Shown here piece by piece: positions 10,909 through 23,500 of a DNA stretch of 64,000 nucleotides. How positions within the stretch are numbered: the first letter of the stretch is position 1; each line of letters starts with the position of its first letter. The DNA lies in assembly GCA_026724425.1 (NCBI GenBank), contig JAIUCV010000009.1, forward strand, positions 21,390,701 to 21,454,700. Direction: 5' to 3'. A program made the position numbers and the translations under genes. This DNA is from Erythrophleum ivorense. Taxonomy: Eukaryota; Streptophyta; Magnoliopsida; Fabales; Fabaceae. The notes under the pieces were generated by a model. That model was not told the DNA's origin. It was given only the letters and a program-made list of their open reading frames with translations, and did no database searches.

Positions 10909-13900
10909 TATAACACCATGTTTATATAGCTCATCTCATTCCTTGTCTAAGCTCATTTCCAAGAACTATACAAGTTTCCAAAGAAAGAGCATTAAAAATG
11001 TTCAATTATTTTGTGTTGCATAATGGATAAAATTTTCATTCAGTGTCCCGTTAATCATATAAACTCATTCATCTTATTCTTATATTTAATTACACAAATA
11101 AAACTCATAACCATCCTAAGAAGTGGCCTAGAACTCGTGCAAGTGGATGGTATACATGAAAATCAATGATGCAGCCTCGGGTTGAATTTCTATATTACTG
11201 TCATAAATTTTGAAAAATTATAACTAATTCTAAAAAAATAGAAATCAATCATACTTTACCATTCTGGAAAGCTATAGATGTCTACTTTATGTTAAAAATA
11301 ATTTCAGACCAAGACAGAGTTTCTAGCCATCAAAAATTAGTGGAACAGTACCAGAGGTTGACTGTCATTATTGGTACTGTCCTCCAACTTCAAAAATTTA
11401 TATCTCCCTACTCAAAGGTCCAATTAGGGTGATCTTAGTAACCATGAAAATCTTATCATGTTTATTTTATTTTTGAAAAATTTCATGAGCATTGGATATC
11501 ATTTGACTCTAAAATGACACAGCCCAAGTAACTGACCAAATGAACAGTGTTTGCATCAGTTTAGCAGAAAAATATCAACTTTGAAAAATCATAATTAATT
11601 CCACAGAGCTCCAAATAATCTATTCTTTGACTTCTCAAAAATCTTTGGATGATATTTATATGTCTTTCAAACTTCATGGACAAATTCGTTTATTTGGTCA
11701 AATTTTGATGTTAGGTTGCAAAACTTTTGTGTCTCATAAGGGGTCTAAATGGTCCATTTTAACTTCTAAGGCAACCATGGCCACTTAAGCACGTGGGAAA
11801 ACACCAAAATGATATACTAAACATGTCTCAAAGGTGCATAAACCCAGAAATTAAAAACTTACTTTCTCAGCCCAAGCCATACACAAAAACATATAAGTCA
11901 AGTCTTACTCTCCAATGTTCAAAATGCGTTATATCATACATATAATATTAAATCTCATTTGTACATGATACATTTGTATATTTACATATGTTCATAAGGT
12001 CATAGGGCATTTACAATAATGTATTACATTATGGACCACTCATATGGCTACAAATTGAACAAAACAATATATCTTGTTGTCAATCTTTCATCTCCCAAAT
12101 TGGTGGCTTCCATTACCTTGCTCATTTGGTCCACCTAGCATGTTAAGACATTGGAGAAAAGGGAATGAGATTCAAAGAATCCCAATAGCTCATCTCCCTT
12201 TCAATCATACATAAAGAATGCAATTCAAGACTTAAAAATGCATGCATGAGTATAATGGAATGTATGATCATTCATGAAGCATTCTTGGCATTTGAACAAG
12301 TCATACAAAGCATACATAAGCTTGCCAAGTAAGTGGATTAGCCTTACCCATCCTCTTCAAGGTTATTGGACTTGCCTTACTCTTTTTCTTAAAGGCCTTG
12401 AACTAAGCCTTACTCTTGGGAGACTCTAGACTTTGTCTCAACTATTTTCGAGGGTTCTTGGCTCATCCTCACCATGGTTAGAGGGTTCTTGGCTTCACCA
12501 CACTCAAGCAAATCAAAGCAAACATACTAAACATCATTTGAAAACATAATACAACATCATGGTATCATAGGATATAGGCATATGCTAGAACACTTTTCAT
12601 GGCTTAAAACACACATACACATATTTAAAGACAAGGTAAATACATATTCATGCATGAGAGAAAGTGGAGAGAGCTACCTTTGTTACACTTGCAAACTTTT
12701 CCTTTGAATCTTGAATCCTCTCCCTCGGCCTCACACACACAAGGGTGTGAGATTTGTTTCTCTTGGCCTAAACACAATATATGGAAGCCAATTAAGTTCT
12801 TGGGATCATTTCTAAAGCTACACATCTTTTTTAAATACTAGCTTGGTCTAATAGCCCCTTTATGGTTCCAAAATGCACCTAATGAGGCAAAATCCATCAA
12901 TTGAGTTCTAGGCTCCATTCTTTCCTTTCATTTATGATTCTTGACTTCTTTTAAGCCTCTTGAAGTCATCACACAATTAAAACAAGGAGCCTAACTACAT
13001 GTTACTTCTTTATGTCATATTATGGAACCTATAATGCCATCTTACTTTCTATGGTTTCTAAAATTTTTCCAAGGCTTCCTCTCATCCTCTTCCATCATAT
13101 ATGACTCAAAAATAAGTTTGGAACAAATTAAAACTACCCTTGAGTGCTTCAAGCCCCTTAGGCTGAGGCTATGCTCCTTCTTGGCACCTTTGGAGTTTTC
13201 TTTGTTTTTTTAATGGAAGATACATGTAAGGAGCCTTCTAAGGATCTTAGGAGCTCATTCAAATACTCATTTAGACCTAGGATTTATTGTATCAATTCAG
13301 AATTTGCAAGAGACACTTGAAACCCTAGGTTTTCTATCTTGAAATCTAATGACTAGTTTGTTGCTTCCCTTGTATATTTTTATTCTCCATACTCAATTCC
13401 CTAATTTTTACCCTTGGTTCTGCCCAAAATCCATGTCTTCTTGAAGCTTTCTAGGTGGGACGAACCAAGGAGAAGAAGGGAACAAAAGGTGGCTACCTTG
13501 AAATGAAGATTTACCTTGTTTTCCTTGATTTCTTGGATGATTCTTCCTTTTCTTGGCCTCCTCTCCTCAAATTCAAAAATTCCACCTTTGTTCTGCCCTT
13601 AAAATAGATCCAAGAACTTCAATAAAATCATAAGAAAAAAAGGGAAGATGGAGGAGAAGGAGTTTGCTAAAGAGAAAGCATGAAAAACCAAGAAAATCCA
13701 TACCTTTTTCCTTGTTTTTCTCCTCCCTTTCTTCTCCTCCTTGTGCACCTCAAACCCTAGCTCTCTTATGTAGTTTAAGGCATAAACAAATGTGGCTAAA
13801 TGAAGAAGGAGGTAGGGTGTGACATATATATAAAGTTAGGTTAGGAAGAATTTTTCAAAATTTCTAATTTCATCCCTTTGTCTTGGCATTTTTGTTTCTA

Positions 13901-14368
13901 TTTTTTTTTAGCTCCTTTTTTAGAACCGTCTTTTCTATCATAAAATTTAAGTCCTCAATTTAATAAAATGCCTTTAGAATCACTCAAATCGGAGCTAAAA
14001 CTTTCCCAAATGAATCCATCAAAGTTCAGGTCAACCGACGTTGAAAAACATCTGCCAGAGGAGTTTTAACTGTCCCAAGGCTTCCCGTGGTTTTCAAAAC
14101 CTCTAAGAACCTTGAGCAACTCAATTTTGCCATTTAAAAAGCCCTCTTATGAGAATTCCAAAATTTGCTCAAAATTATGAAAATATCATTACGTTTTGTC
14201 AATGTTCCGTTCAAATTCATTTCTTCATTTTAGCTCCGTTTTTCTATCCATCTAAGCCTAGGATTCTCATTTTTAGGAGTCTAGAATGCTACTTAACTAA
14301 TTCATTTCAAAGGACTTGCTTTGAATTTGTATCTATTTCTGTCATTTTGACAAAAACAGGACAGTATA
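10909..14368 (-). mobile_element. Family A solo LTR (A7), TSD CTAAC
   Basis: A 3,460-bp unit flanked by exact CTAAC duplications at 10904-10908 and 14369-14373. Both termini have mutated: the plus-strand ends read TATAACACC and GGACAGTATA where TGTAACACC and ...TACA are expected. Both changes fit C-to-T deamination. In sense (minus) order it holds a TATA-like ACTTTATATATATG at 13822-13834, a splice-donor-like CAAGGTAA (TTACCTTG on plus, 13511-13518), the 66-codon frame at 12625-12825, the minisatellite at about 12335-12505 and the 3' block at about 12125-12185. No retroviral domain is present. Solo LTR, older than A6 judging from its ends. Confidence 0.85.
12625..12825 (-). other. 66-codon cysteine-rich frame in LTR A7
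   Basis: An ATG-to-stop frame in the LTR's sense direction. It has exactly the same length as the frame at 19502-19702 in A5, with no indel between them. I count 37 identical residues of 66. All eight cysteines coincide (positions 2, 18, 29, 31, 45, 47, 58, 65), and the shared stretch LIGFHxLCLGQEK is clear. The frame is broken in A1 (stop right after ATG), A2, A6 and A8, although A2 and A6 keep a GQxNPTPPxCxC fragment. It matches no family I know. It could be a leader ORF, or simply homologous non-coding DNA that happens to be open. Confidence 0.25.
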
Positions 14369-14373
14369 CTAAC

Positions 14374-14552
14374 TCACCCCAAACTTATCCAAACACAATA
14401 CCATCATCCAAACAAAATTGTGTAAGCCCTAAAAATTCTAAAAGACCATAGCCAAAGTGATTATGCTAAAACTAAGCTTCCAATAAAGGCTTATAAATTA
14501 TCATTTTAACTACAATCACAATTGCTAATACTCTAAACATTAATTCCATAGT
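14374..14552. other. Host sequence of A7 and A8 (179 bp between the two insertions)
   Basis: This lies between the TSD of A7 and the TSD of A8 (CATAC, 14553-14557). It joins logically to 10903 on one side and to 33510 on the other. No feature seen apart from AT-rich sequence. It is probably part of the older gypsy LTR region on the minus strand described at 33510-34590. Confidence 0.4.
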
Positions 14553-17500
14553 CATACTATAATACCTTAACCTTTTTGCTCTCAAACAATTGTCCCATAA
14601 GCTATCTCAACATATCTCATGTATATTAAAAGGGATTTGTAAGAAAACATACACTTTCACACATGGAAAGTTGCATAATTGGGAGGCCACATACATGATT
14701 TGTAACACCTTATATTTCTAGCTTATTCTATCACATTTCCATGCCTATGATCATACATTCCATGAAGGAGCAAGAAAAAGGGGATTAAAATAATGCATTT
14801 TCTAGAGTTGCATATAAAATTTTCATTCGGTATTACATGGATCATGTGAGCTCATACATCATATTTCCATATTTAATTACATGAATACAACTCGTTTGAA
14901 TCATCAAAAGTGGCTCACACATCATGGAAATCAATGGGAAGCATAAAATACATGGATATATTTTCGGACAGATTTTCCTCATTTCTATCACAAATTTTGA
15001 AAAATCATAACTAAATCTAGAAAAATCTAAATCATACATTCTTAGCCATTATGGAAAGCTACACATGTCTACTTCATGCCAAAAATATGTCCAAACCATA
15101 ACATCCAACACAAAGGATGTTTGACATTCAAAATGTTCTAGAGGTCAAGCTATCACTGGTGCTGTCACAAAATTCTATAGCAAATTTCAAAAATATTCAA
15201 TTAATTCTAAAAAGATATAATCCATGTAAATGATACCAATATAGAAATTTATGAATGTTAGATAGAGGGGAAATATAACTCCAACCTAGTTCAAGCATGC
15301 CCAGACCTCAAAATCTAATCAAATAGTACCTGAGGTCAGTTGGAGCACTTAGTACTGGACAGATTCTTTAAAAATTCATATCTCCCCCTCTAGACATCCA
15401 AATGAGGTGATTCTAGTTGACACAATTCATTGGGAATGTCTAGCTTCTTTGTATAAAATTTCATGGCAATTGGACATCATTTGAGCCCTGTGGGACAGAT
15501 TTTATTTTCGGACTTAAGTGAACAGACATGACCAAAACCAGAATTTTTGCCAACTTTAAAAATTCATCAAATATTCTATAGAACTCCTAAAATTCTGTTT
15601 TTTAGCTTCCCAAAAAAATCTCAAGAAGCTCTAACTTCATGACAAATCTTAGATCAAGAAGAGCTCATTTGGATAAAAAGTGATATAGGGTTCCATTATG
15701 GTCAATTTTGGCTCCATATAAGATACCAAAATGTCCAAATGGCTTTCTTTGGGGTTTGGCACCTCTTGGGAAAGTCTAAAAGCATAATTAGGACTTGTAT
15801 AAGCTACCCAAGTGGTTCCAACCCTCATGCATCTCATTTTGGCCATCTCACCCACACTTATACACAATTCCATAATACCATTCAAGAAGCCACATTGTCA
15901 TAACATGCCTAAATTGCATTCTAATGGTCTCATAATGTATTCTCTTATTTATACATCACATATTAATATAATTATACTTGTTCAAGAGGTTGTAGACCAT
16001 ATACAACAATGGGTTACATCATTTGACATCAATATGGCCTTAAAGAACAAAAACTATGCATTGTGATGTCAAGCTCTCTTCTTCAAGGTGGCTGGCTTCC
16101 ATTACCTTGCTCTCTTGGTCCACCTAGCATGTTAGAACATTAGAGAGGAGAGGATGAGATTCAAAGAATCCCAATAACTCATCTTCCATTCAATCATACA
16201 TAAAAGATATAAACAAGTCTCATAAATGCATGTATGGCCATATTGACATGTGCAAACATTCAAGAGGCATTTTCATCATTTGAGAAAGTTATACATAGTA
16301 TACAAATGCTTGCCAAGTAAGTGGATTGGCCTCACCCATTTACTTGTGGATTTTGAACTTGTCTCACCCATTCTTTAAGAGGTTTTTGGATTTAATCATG
16401 CTCTTGGGAGTCAACTTTACTTTTAGGAGACTCTTTACTTTGTCTCAACTAATCTTAAGGGTTCTTAGCTCATCCTCACCATGGCTAAGGGTTCTTGGCC
16501 TCACCACACTCAAGCAAACCCAAGCACACATCATAAACATCATATGAAAGCATATTGTAATATCATGGCACTATGGAATCAAAGTTGTGCTAGAACACTT
16601 TTCATGGCTTAAAAATACTGACGATTGTGTCGTGCAATCTCAAATAAAACTAGGAAGCGAAATAAATTTTTATAGTTAATGGTGCAATCCTAGGTCATCT
16701 CCCTTGGAGTTTATGCCTCAATTTGTTTATAGAAAGGTTATTCTAAGTATTGCTACTGAAACTTATTTTGGGGTTGAAGTACTAGAATTTAATTGAACTA
16801 AATTTAATTGACAAAAATTAAAAGAATTTAAAACTAAATAAGATGAACAATTAGGAGAATATGGTAGCTAGCTTTACATTGGACTCCCTAGAATTCAATT
16901 ATCCTTGCCCTTGTTTTAGTTTACCAAATTTGGAATTAATTCCTTGCTCTTTAGTGTATTCCCTATAAAGATTCTTGAATAACCATCCAAGGTTCAATTT
17001 ATTAATTATACAAGGAATTTGCAACCACAAGAAACCTTGAATAACTAATTAATTGAATTAAGAACAAGAACACACTTTAACCAAATTCAATTGATTAATA
17101 GAATCACATGCACAATTTACTTAAGATACTAATTGACCAATTAGATTAATTAATTCCTCAAACAATTAATTGCACAAAATTTCTAGTTAATTAATCCAAT
17201 AACCATTGCATCAATTAACCCAAGATCAAGAGGAATTTGAAAGTAAATTGCATAGCATTAATTCTGGAATTTTTATAAGCATGTGATGATCATAATCAAA
17301 ATTCCAAAATTAAATTCAGTTCATAAAGCAAATTAATAAATTTTTAGCAACTAAATTCCTAAATCAATTAACTAAACCTAGTCAAATTAATCAAAGATTT
17401 AATGCTGGAATTTAAAAGATATAGGAAGGAATATTTATCCAATTTTGTGGGAAAATATGGGGCTCAAATCTTCATCTGGGAGTTTCCAAATTTCAGCCAG

Positions 17501-17715
17501 CCACCATGGGTGAATTAAGCTACCATGGAGATGTTAATTGGAGAAGAGTTGATGGAATTTGCATTAGCCATGGATAAATCACGAAAGAATGCTCCCTGGA
17601 TTGTTCTACACGCCCCACGCTCTCCTTCTTTCAACTCTCTTATGTTCTACGTCTCCTTTATTCTGTTCTCCCTCTCTTCGTTTGGAAACCACACCTCCCT
17701 TGATGAGTGAATAGT

Positions 17716-17730
17716 TCTATATATAGGCAA
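17716..17730 (-). promoter_or_regulatory. Putative LTR promoter TATA box in C2
   Basis: On the minus strand GCCTATATATAGAAC forms a good plant TATA box. It sits inside the LTR, downstream of the variable U3 part and a CACGTG at 17875-17880. The orientation agrees with the TGATAAG start of family C. Confidence 0.5.
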
Positions 17731-17929
17731 GGATTTGCTAAGATATTGAGGCGTGAATGAAGTGAACTCTGGGTGATAATTCAGAGGTGTGAATGTGCTG
17801 GACTGTGAGAGGCATGAATGAAGTATGAATCCCCCTTGGAGTATGCTTTTGGATGATTTAAACATGCTCCTATTCACGTGATTTTTTATTTTACTCCACG
17901 TCCACTTTGCATGCAAGAGTAAACCATTA

Positions 17930-19085
17930 AATCTGCTACTCGTGCTGCTTCATTCTCTTCCTCACATGCTGCCTCTCCTCTTTTTCTAATGTTATTTTCT
18001 TCATGTTGGCTTCCAGCGTCAGCGTCCTCAAACCAGTAGCTCGAGTTGTTTGCTTCATTAATCCACGAAATTCTGTAGCCAAATTCCAGCTTATTATTTC
18101 AATAAAATCTCACATGCTTAGCTTGTTGCTTCATGCTCTGTTTTCAGCTCGAGACTCATCTTTGTGTGTCCGAATGGAATGAATCCAGCAACCAGTCACC
18201 TTCAGCATTTCTCTGCATTCACTGCGTTTCCAGGTCTGGTTCCTTCTTCTTCATGCACCATTCAGCTTGTGTTTCTCACCTGAATCCACGTTCTGCATGC
18301 TTGCTCTGTTTTCCACGTAAAACTGTAGCAAATACGTTCTGTACCACGTTGAACTGCAGCTCCTTCATGGCTTCTTTATTTGCTTCTTTTTCGTTTAGCT
18401 CTCCTAACCTCAGCTCATGCAGTTCGAACCTGCTTCTTTTCTTTCCTTCATTCAGCTCCAACCCTCTCCTCTAACTAATAGCTAGTTCTCCCAACTCATG
18501 CAAGCTTCAGCTCGTTTTCCTCGTTCAGCCAAAGCTCCCCCGTGCTTTGTTTGGTTCTGTGCTTCTTCTCTACCCAACTGCTTCTCTCTCGTTCAGCTTG
18601 CTTTTCTTGAGCTAAAGATGTTGTTCTTCATGCATGGTTCTGCCCATGCGTGGTTCTTCCTGCAGCTGCTTCATCCATTCATCTAGTTCTGAACCTCTGT
18701 TTTGCTTATTCTGTTTCAGCTCAAGACAAGAGGCTTTCCTACTTATTCGTGCAGCTCACTCCAGCTGAAATTCTTAGCTCGTTTAGCTCGTGGCTTGCTT
18801 GCTTCGAGTTGTTTCTTATTTGCTCATTAATTCTACTCAACCCATAGCTCATTCATTCGGTTTTTCCCTCAGCTCTTCTCATGACTTCTTTCGCAGGGGC
18901 TGCCTCTTCTGCCAAGCTTGCAGCCTCTTCTTGCTCAGCCTCCATCTCATTCTGCCCACGTTTAAGCTGTAGCCTATCACTAGTGCAACCTGTAGCTCTT
19001 TCCTTTCATTCTTCAGCTTTCCACGTGATCTCTTCCTATTCTCCAGCTCTCTTTGTTAGCTCGACTTTTCTTCTTACTTAAGCCC
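17930..19085 (-). repeat. Hypervariable low-complexity U3 segment of family C LTR
   Basis: About 1.15 kb of imperfectly repeated words (on plus CAGCTC, TTCATGC, CTGCTTC, CCACGT) without a constant period. The matching segments of C1 (about 8840-9290) and C3 (about 29260-30220) differ strongly in length and sequence, while the LTR ends stay alignable. Frames on both strands are by-products of the skewed composition. Confidence 0.55.
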
Positions 19086-19501
19086 TTAGCTGCTGCGTTT
19101 TTTTGCCCAAGAGAACCAAAAAAACAAATATAAAAACCTAATATATTATTTACAATATTGCCATTATCAAAAATTAATAAAAATAGAATTATCATCCAAT
19201 CTTTTCCCTTAATTCATTTTTTTCAATTCATTTGCTTCAAAAGAAAATTCTGCACAAAATTAAAAAGTGTTTTAAAGATTGAAAATATTTAATCATCAAA
19301 GAATTTTGGAGAATAAAATCTTAGTAATTTAAATCCAGAAATTCTCCTAATTAACTCAAAATTGTATTATTTTCCAAAATTAACCACAAATTCAAATATT
19401 GTATAATAAATCCATTTAAGCTCAAATTAATCATTAAAAATAATAATAAATGTGGATAAAATATATGAAAATTAGCACTTATCAAATACACATACACACA
19501 T

Positions 19502-19702
19502 TCAAAGACAAGTAAAGCAAGCAATCATGCATGAAAGAAGGAGGAGTGAGCTACCTTGGTAGCAACTGCACACTTTTTCTCTTAAATTAATGCTCCCTCC
19601 TTCAGCCACACACACACAAAAGTGTGGGGATGATTTCTCTTGGCCTAAACACAATTTATGGAAGCCAATTAGGTTCATGGAATTAATTCTAAGGCCACAC
19701 AA
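19502..19702 (-). other. 66-codon cysteine-rich frame in LTR A5
   Basis: Partner of the frame at 12625-12825: the same 66 codons plus stop, no gap, 37 identical residues by my count, and all eight cysteines of that frame conserved. It has one extra cysteine at residue 62. It lies in the sense direction of A5. C2 was inserted 17 bases beyond the stop codon, so the frame was not interrupted. No known domain; a protein product is not established. Confidence 0.25.
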
Positions 19703-20552
19703 CTTGCTTAGATACTAGCTTGATCTATAAATCTCATTATGATTCTATAAATGCACCTAATAAAGCAACACCCCTTAAATAAATTCTAGACTCTATTCCT
19801 TCCTTTCAAATATGATTCTTGACTCCTTTTAATCCTCTTGGAGTTATCACACAATTAAAACAAAGAGCCTAACTACATATTGCTTCTTTAGGTCATATTA
19901 TAGAACACAAAGCACTATCTCACTTTCTATGCTTCCTAAATTTTTTCCAAGACTTCCCTCATATTCATTCATCATATATGACTCAAAAATGGGCTTAGAA
20001 AAATTTAAAACTCTTCCTAGTTATGATAACCCTTCTTGGCCGAAACAATGAAGCATGATGGGTTCCATGGAGTTTTCTTTATTTTTTCAAGGGGAGAAAC
20101 ACATGGGGAGACTTCTAGGGCTCTTAAGAACTCATATAAACTCTCATTTAGGCATAGGAATTAAGAGATCAAATCAGATTTTGGAAGGAACACTTGAAAC
20201 CCTAGAAATTGTAACTTGAAATCCCATGGTTTTGTGTTAATTTTCTTTACATATTCTTAATCTCCACACCCTTTATCCTAAGAATCACCCTTGGTTCTAC
20301 CTAAAAATTAAACCCTCCTAGGGTTTCTTGAGTGGGGCAAAATGGTGGAGGAAGAGGAGGAAGACATATCAACCAAGAAAGAAGAAATTACCTTATTTTC
20401 TTGTTTTTTCTCACTTGAATCTTGTATTCTTTGAGCTTCTCTCTTCAAATCCAAAATTTCCCCTTAAGATCCCTTAAAACAGATTTATAAACTTCATTTT
20501 AATCAAAGGAAATAAAAGAGAATGGAGGAGAGGAGGTTTGGATAGAAGAAAG

Positions 20553-23500
20553 TGTAACACCATATATTTCTAGCATGCTTCTGATCATTTCTAAGTCTCA
20601 CATGATCAATTGAACAAAAGGGAATGGAAAATGACATTAAAATAATGTCTTATTTCGCGTTACGTCGCGTATAAAAATTTCACTCGGTATCACACGGACT
20701 ATATGAGCTCATACAATACGTTCTCATATTTAGTTACATACATACAACTCATTTGCATAACCAAAGTTGGCCCATAACTCGTGGAACTCAAAGGGGACCA
20801 TCAAATTCACACTCTTATTTTCGGCCAGAATTTCAGTTTTTCTGTCACAACTTCAGAAATTCATAACTAAATCCACAAAATTCAAAATCCAACAAAATTT
20901 ACCATTCTAGAAAGATCTAGATGTCTATCCCATGATAAAAATATTTTCAGCTCATAAATCATTAAGGGGAGAACATTTGACATCCGAAAAGCCATTGGGG
21001 TTGCTGCTGTCTGGGCCACTGGTTCAATTTACTAATAGGAAGTTTCAAAATTGGTAACTAATTCTAGAAAAATTGAAATCATTCATTCTTAGCCATTCTA
21101 GAAAGTTACACATGTCTAATTTATTCTAAAAATATGCCCAGGCCATGAAACACAACACATAAAACGTTTGACATGCAAAAAGGGGTTAAGGTTCGGACAG
21201 CTACTGGTACTGATGCAAGTGTCTGCTATGAACTTCGAAAATGTCCAATTAATTTCACAAAAATCCAATCCATGGAAATAATACCAATTTGGAAATCTAT
21301 GAACGTTAAATTTATGGTAAAAATAGATTAGACCAGAGAAAGCATGCTTAACTACCCAAATTCAATGGAACAGTGACTCAGGTCATGTTGAGCTACTGCT
21401 ACTGTCCCAGAAATTCAAAAATTCATATCTCTCAGCTCAAACCTCCAAATGAGGTTCTTCTAGTTACTACAAGTCACTATGAATGCCTAGTTTCTAACTA
21501 TAAAATTTCGTAGCCATTGGACCACGTTTGCCCCTCGGATGATACAATTTCAAAACTGACCAAATAAACAGTACCAGTACAAATCTGAAATTCTGATACC
21601 AATTTTGAAAAATCATAGAAAATTCCACAGACCTCTAAATGACCTGATCTTTGGCTTCCCAAAAATATCTAGGCAAGATCTACTCGCATGCAAAATTTTA
21701 AGTCAAGAAGAGGTCATTTGGTCAGATTTTACTATAGCTCAAGCTTATGGTAATTTTGATCCCAACAAGAGGCAACTTTGGTTCAAATGAGCCATCCATG
21801 GTTCCACACACATTTGAGCAACTTAAAATGCATAAATATAGCATAAATAAGTCCCTCATAAGGTTTGAACTCTCATGTAACTCAAATTCACCATGCCACT
21901 TCCATAAACATACATACACAAATGGGCTCCCAAATGGTCAATATACATAATTCTACTCATTAGACTCTATTCTTGATACATACACTAACTTTACATAGTT
22001 TTACACTTGTTCAAAGTGTCATGGCTCAAAAATAACATTTACATATCTACTTTTACATTCTAGTCATCATAGTATATCAAAATAGAAAGGTTTGCCAAGA
22101 AATGGAGATTTAGGCTCCTTGGCTTCCATCCTTTGGATCTTGAACTCCACCTAGATCATATGAGATGAGAGAAAGGAGGGGGTGAGATTCATTGAATCTC
22201 AATAGCTCATACACCTATTCAATCACATTTTCAAGGCATATAACATGTCAAGGGTACAAGTATGCAACTACTCAATCGATGAAGCATTTAATTTCCACAT
22301 TTTTATGTCATAAACACATATCAAGAATAAGAATGAGCTCTAGGGACTTTTGGATTGGCCTCACCCCATTTCTAGGACTTTTGGATTGCCTCACTCTTGG
22401 TTCTTGGGACTTTTGACTTAGCCTCACCCACCCAAGGGACTTTTGGCCTTGTCTCACCCATGCCATGAGACTTTTGGCATCTCCTCACCCATATTAAGGG
22501 ACTTTTGGCACTACCTCACCCTTATGAGCCATTTCCATCATTCAAAGACATTCAAGAAAGCATATTGGTACCAAAATAGCAACATAGCATCAAGTGGCAT
22601 GTCTCAAACATATAAACATACACACAAGCACACAATGACACCATATGCAACAAGAAAATACAATAAGAAAAGGTGGAGAGCTACCTTGGTGCAAATTCAA
22701 GCTTTACTTTGCTTGTTTCTTCTCCTTTTCGGTTCCACAAACACAAGAAGGCGGGGTTGGATTTCTTTGGCCTATTCACAATAAACAACACTAAATTATA
22801 CTCTTGGAACAAATTATGACATCCAACTCGTTCTTAAGACTACACTTTGGTCTATTTGTCATAATATGGTTCCATTAAGGACCTAATGAAGTAACTACCA
22901 TAATTAACTTTCTTGGTTCTATTCTCTTGCCATATTTAGACCTCTTGACCTCATTTAAGGTCCTTGAAGCTATCACACACTCACTTTCACAAACCTAGGT
23001 CCATGTTGCTTCATAAGGTTACATTATAGAAGCCATTGCCTCATCTCCCAACCTAAGGCTTCTAAATTTTTTCCAAGGGTTTCTCCTATCTTCTTTTATC
23101 ATATAAAGTCCCAAATCAAGCTTGGAACCATTTAAAATACTCCCTAGCTATCTCTAAGGGTCTTGACCTAGTTATGCTTCCATTAAAAACCCATAAAGTT
23201 TGGGATTTTTCCTTAATGGATAGGGCACTTGGGAGGCTCCCTAGGAGTCTTAGAAACTCAAACAAACACTCACATATGATGGGGAAGTCTTGAATCAACC
23301 AAAATTTTAATTTATGTTCAAGCACCCTACACTTTTCCAACTTGAGTTTTACTAGTTTTTCATGCATTTCTTTGGTATAATCCATCTTCCCATGCCTTAG
23401 TTTGATGGATTCTTTTGGATTATAAAACAGAAACTCTTCCCTCTTCATGGTTCTAGTTGAGACATCCTACCATAGAAGAGGAGAAGGAGAAAAAGAAGCA

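Larger units (their letters stand above)
16619..19484 (-). mobile_element. Family C solo LTR (C2), TSD AATAC
   Basis: A 2,866-bp unit with exact AATAC duplications at 16614-16618 and 19485-19489. On the minus strand it runs from TGATAAGTGCTAATTTTC to ...CACGACACAATCGTCA. A TATA box, CTATATATAG, is on the minus strand at about 17718-17728. G-box CACGTG motifs lie upstream of it at 17875-17880 and 19022-19027. The stretch 17930-19085 is rich in repeated short words (CAGCTC, TGCTTC, CCACGT on plus). It is far longer than the matching part of C1 or C3 and accounts for the extra length of this copy. Several 60-113 codon frames here are low-complexity and unsupported. It was inserted in A5. Confidence 0.85.

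Noticed and set aside
18133..19081. Run of frames of 60-113 codons
   Set aside because: Low-complexity serine-, phenylalanine- and leucine-rich translations of the repeated CAGCTC/TTC words in C2.
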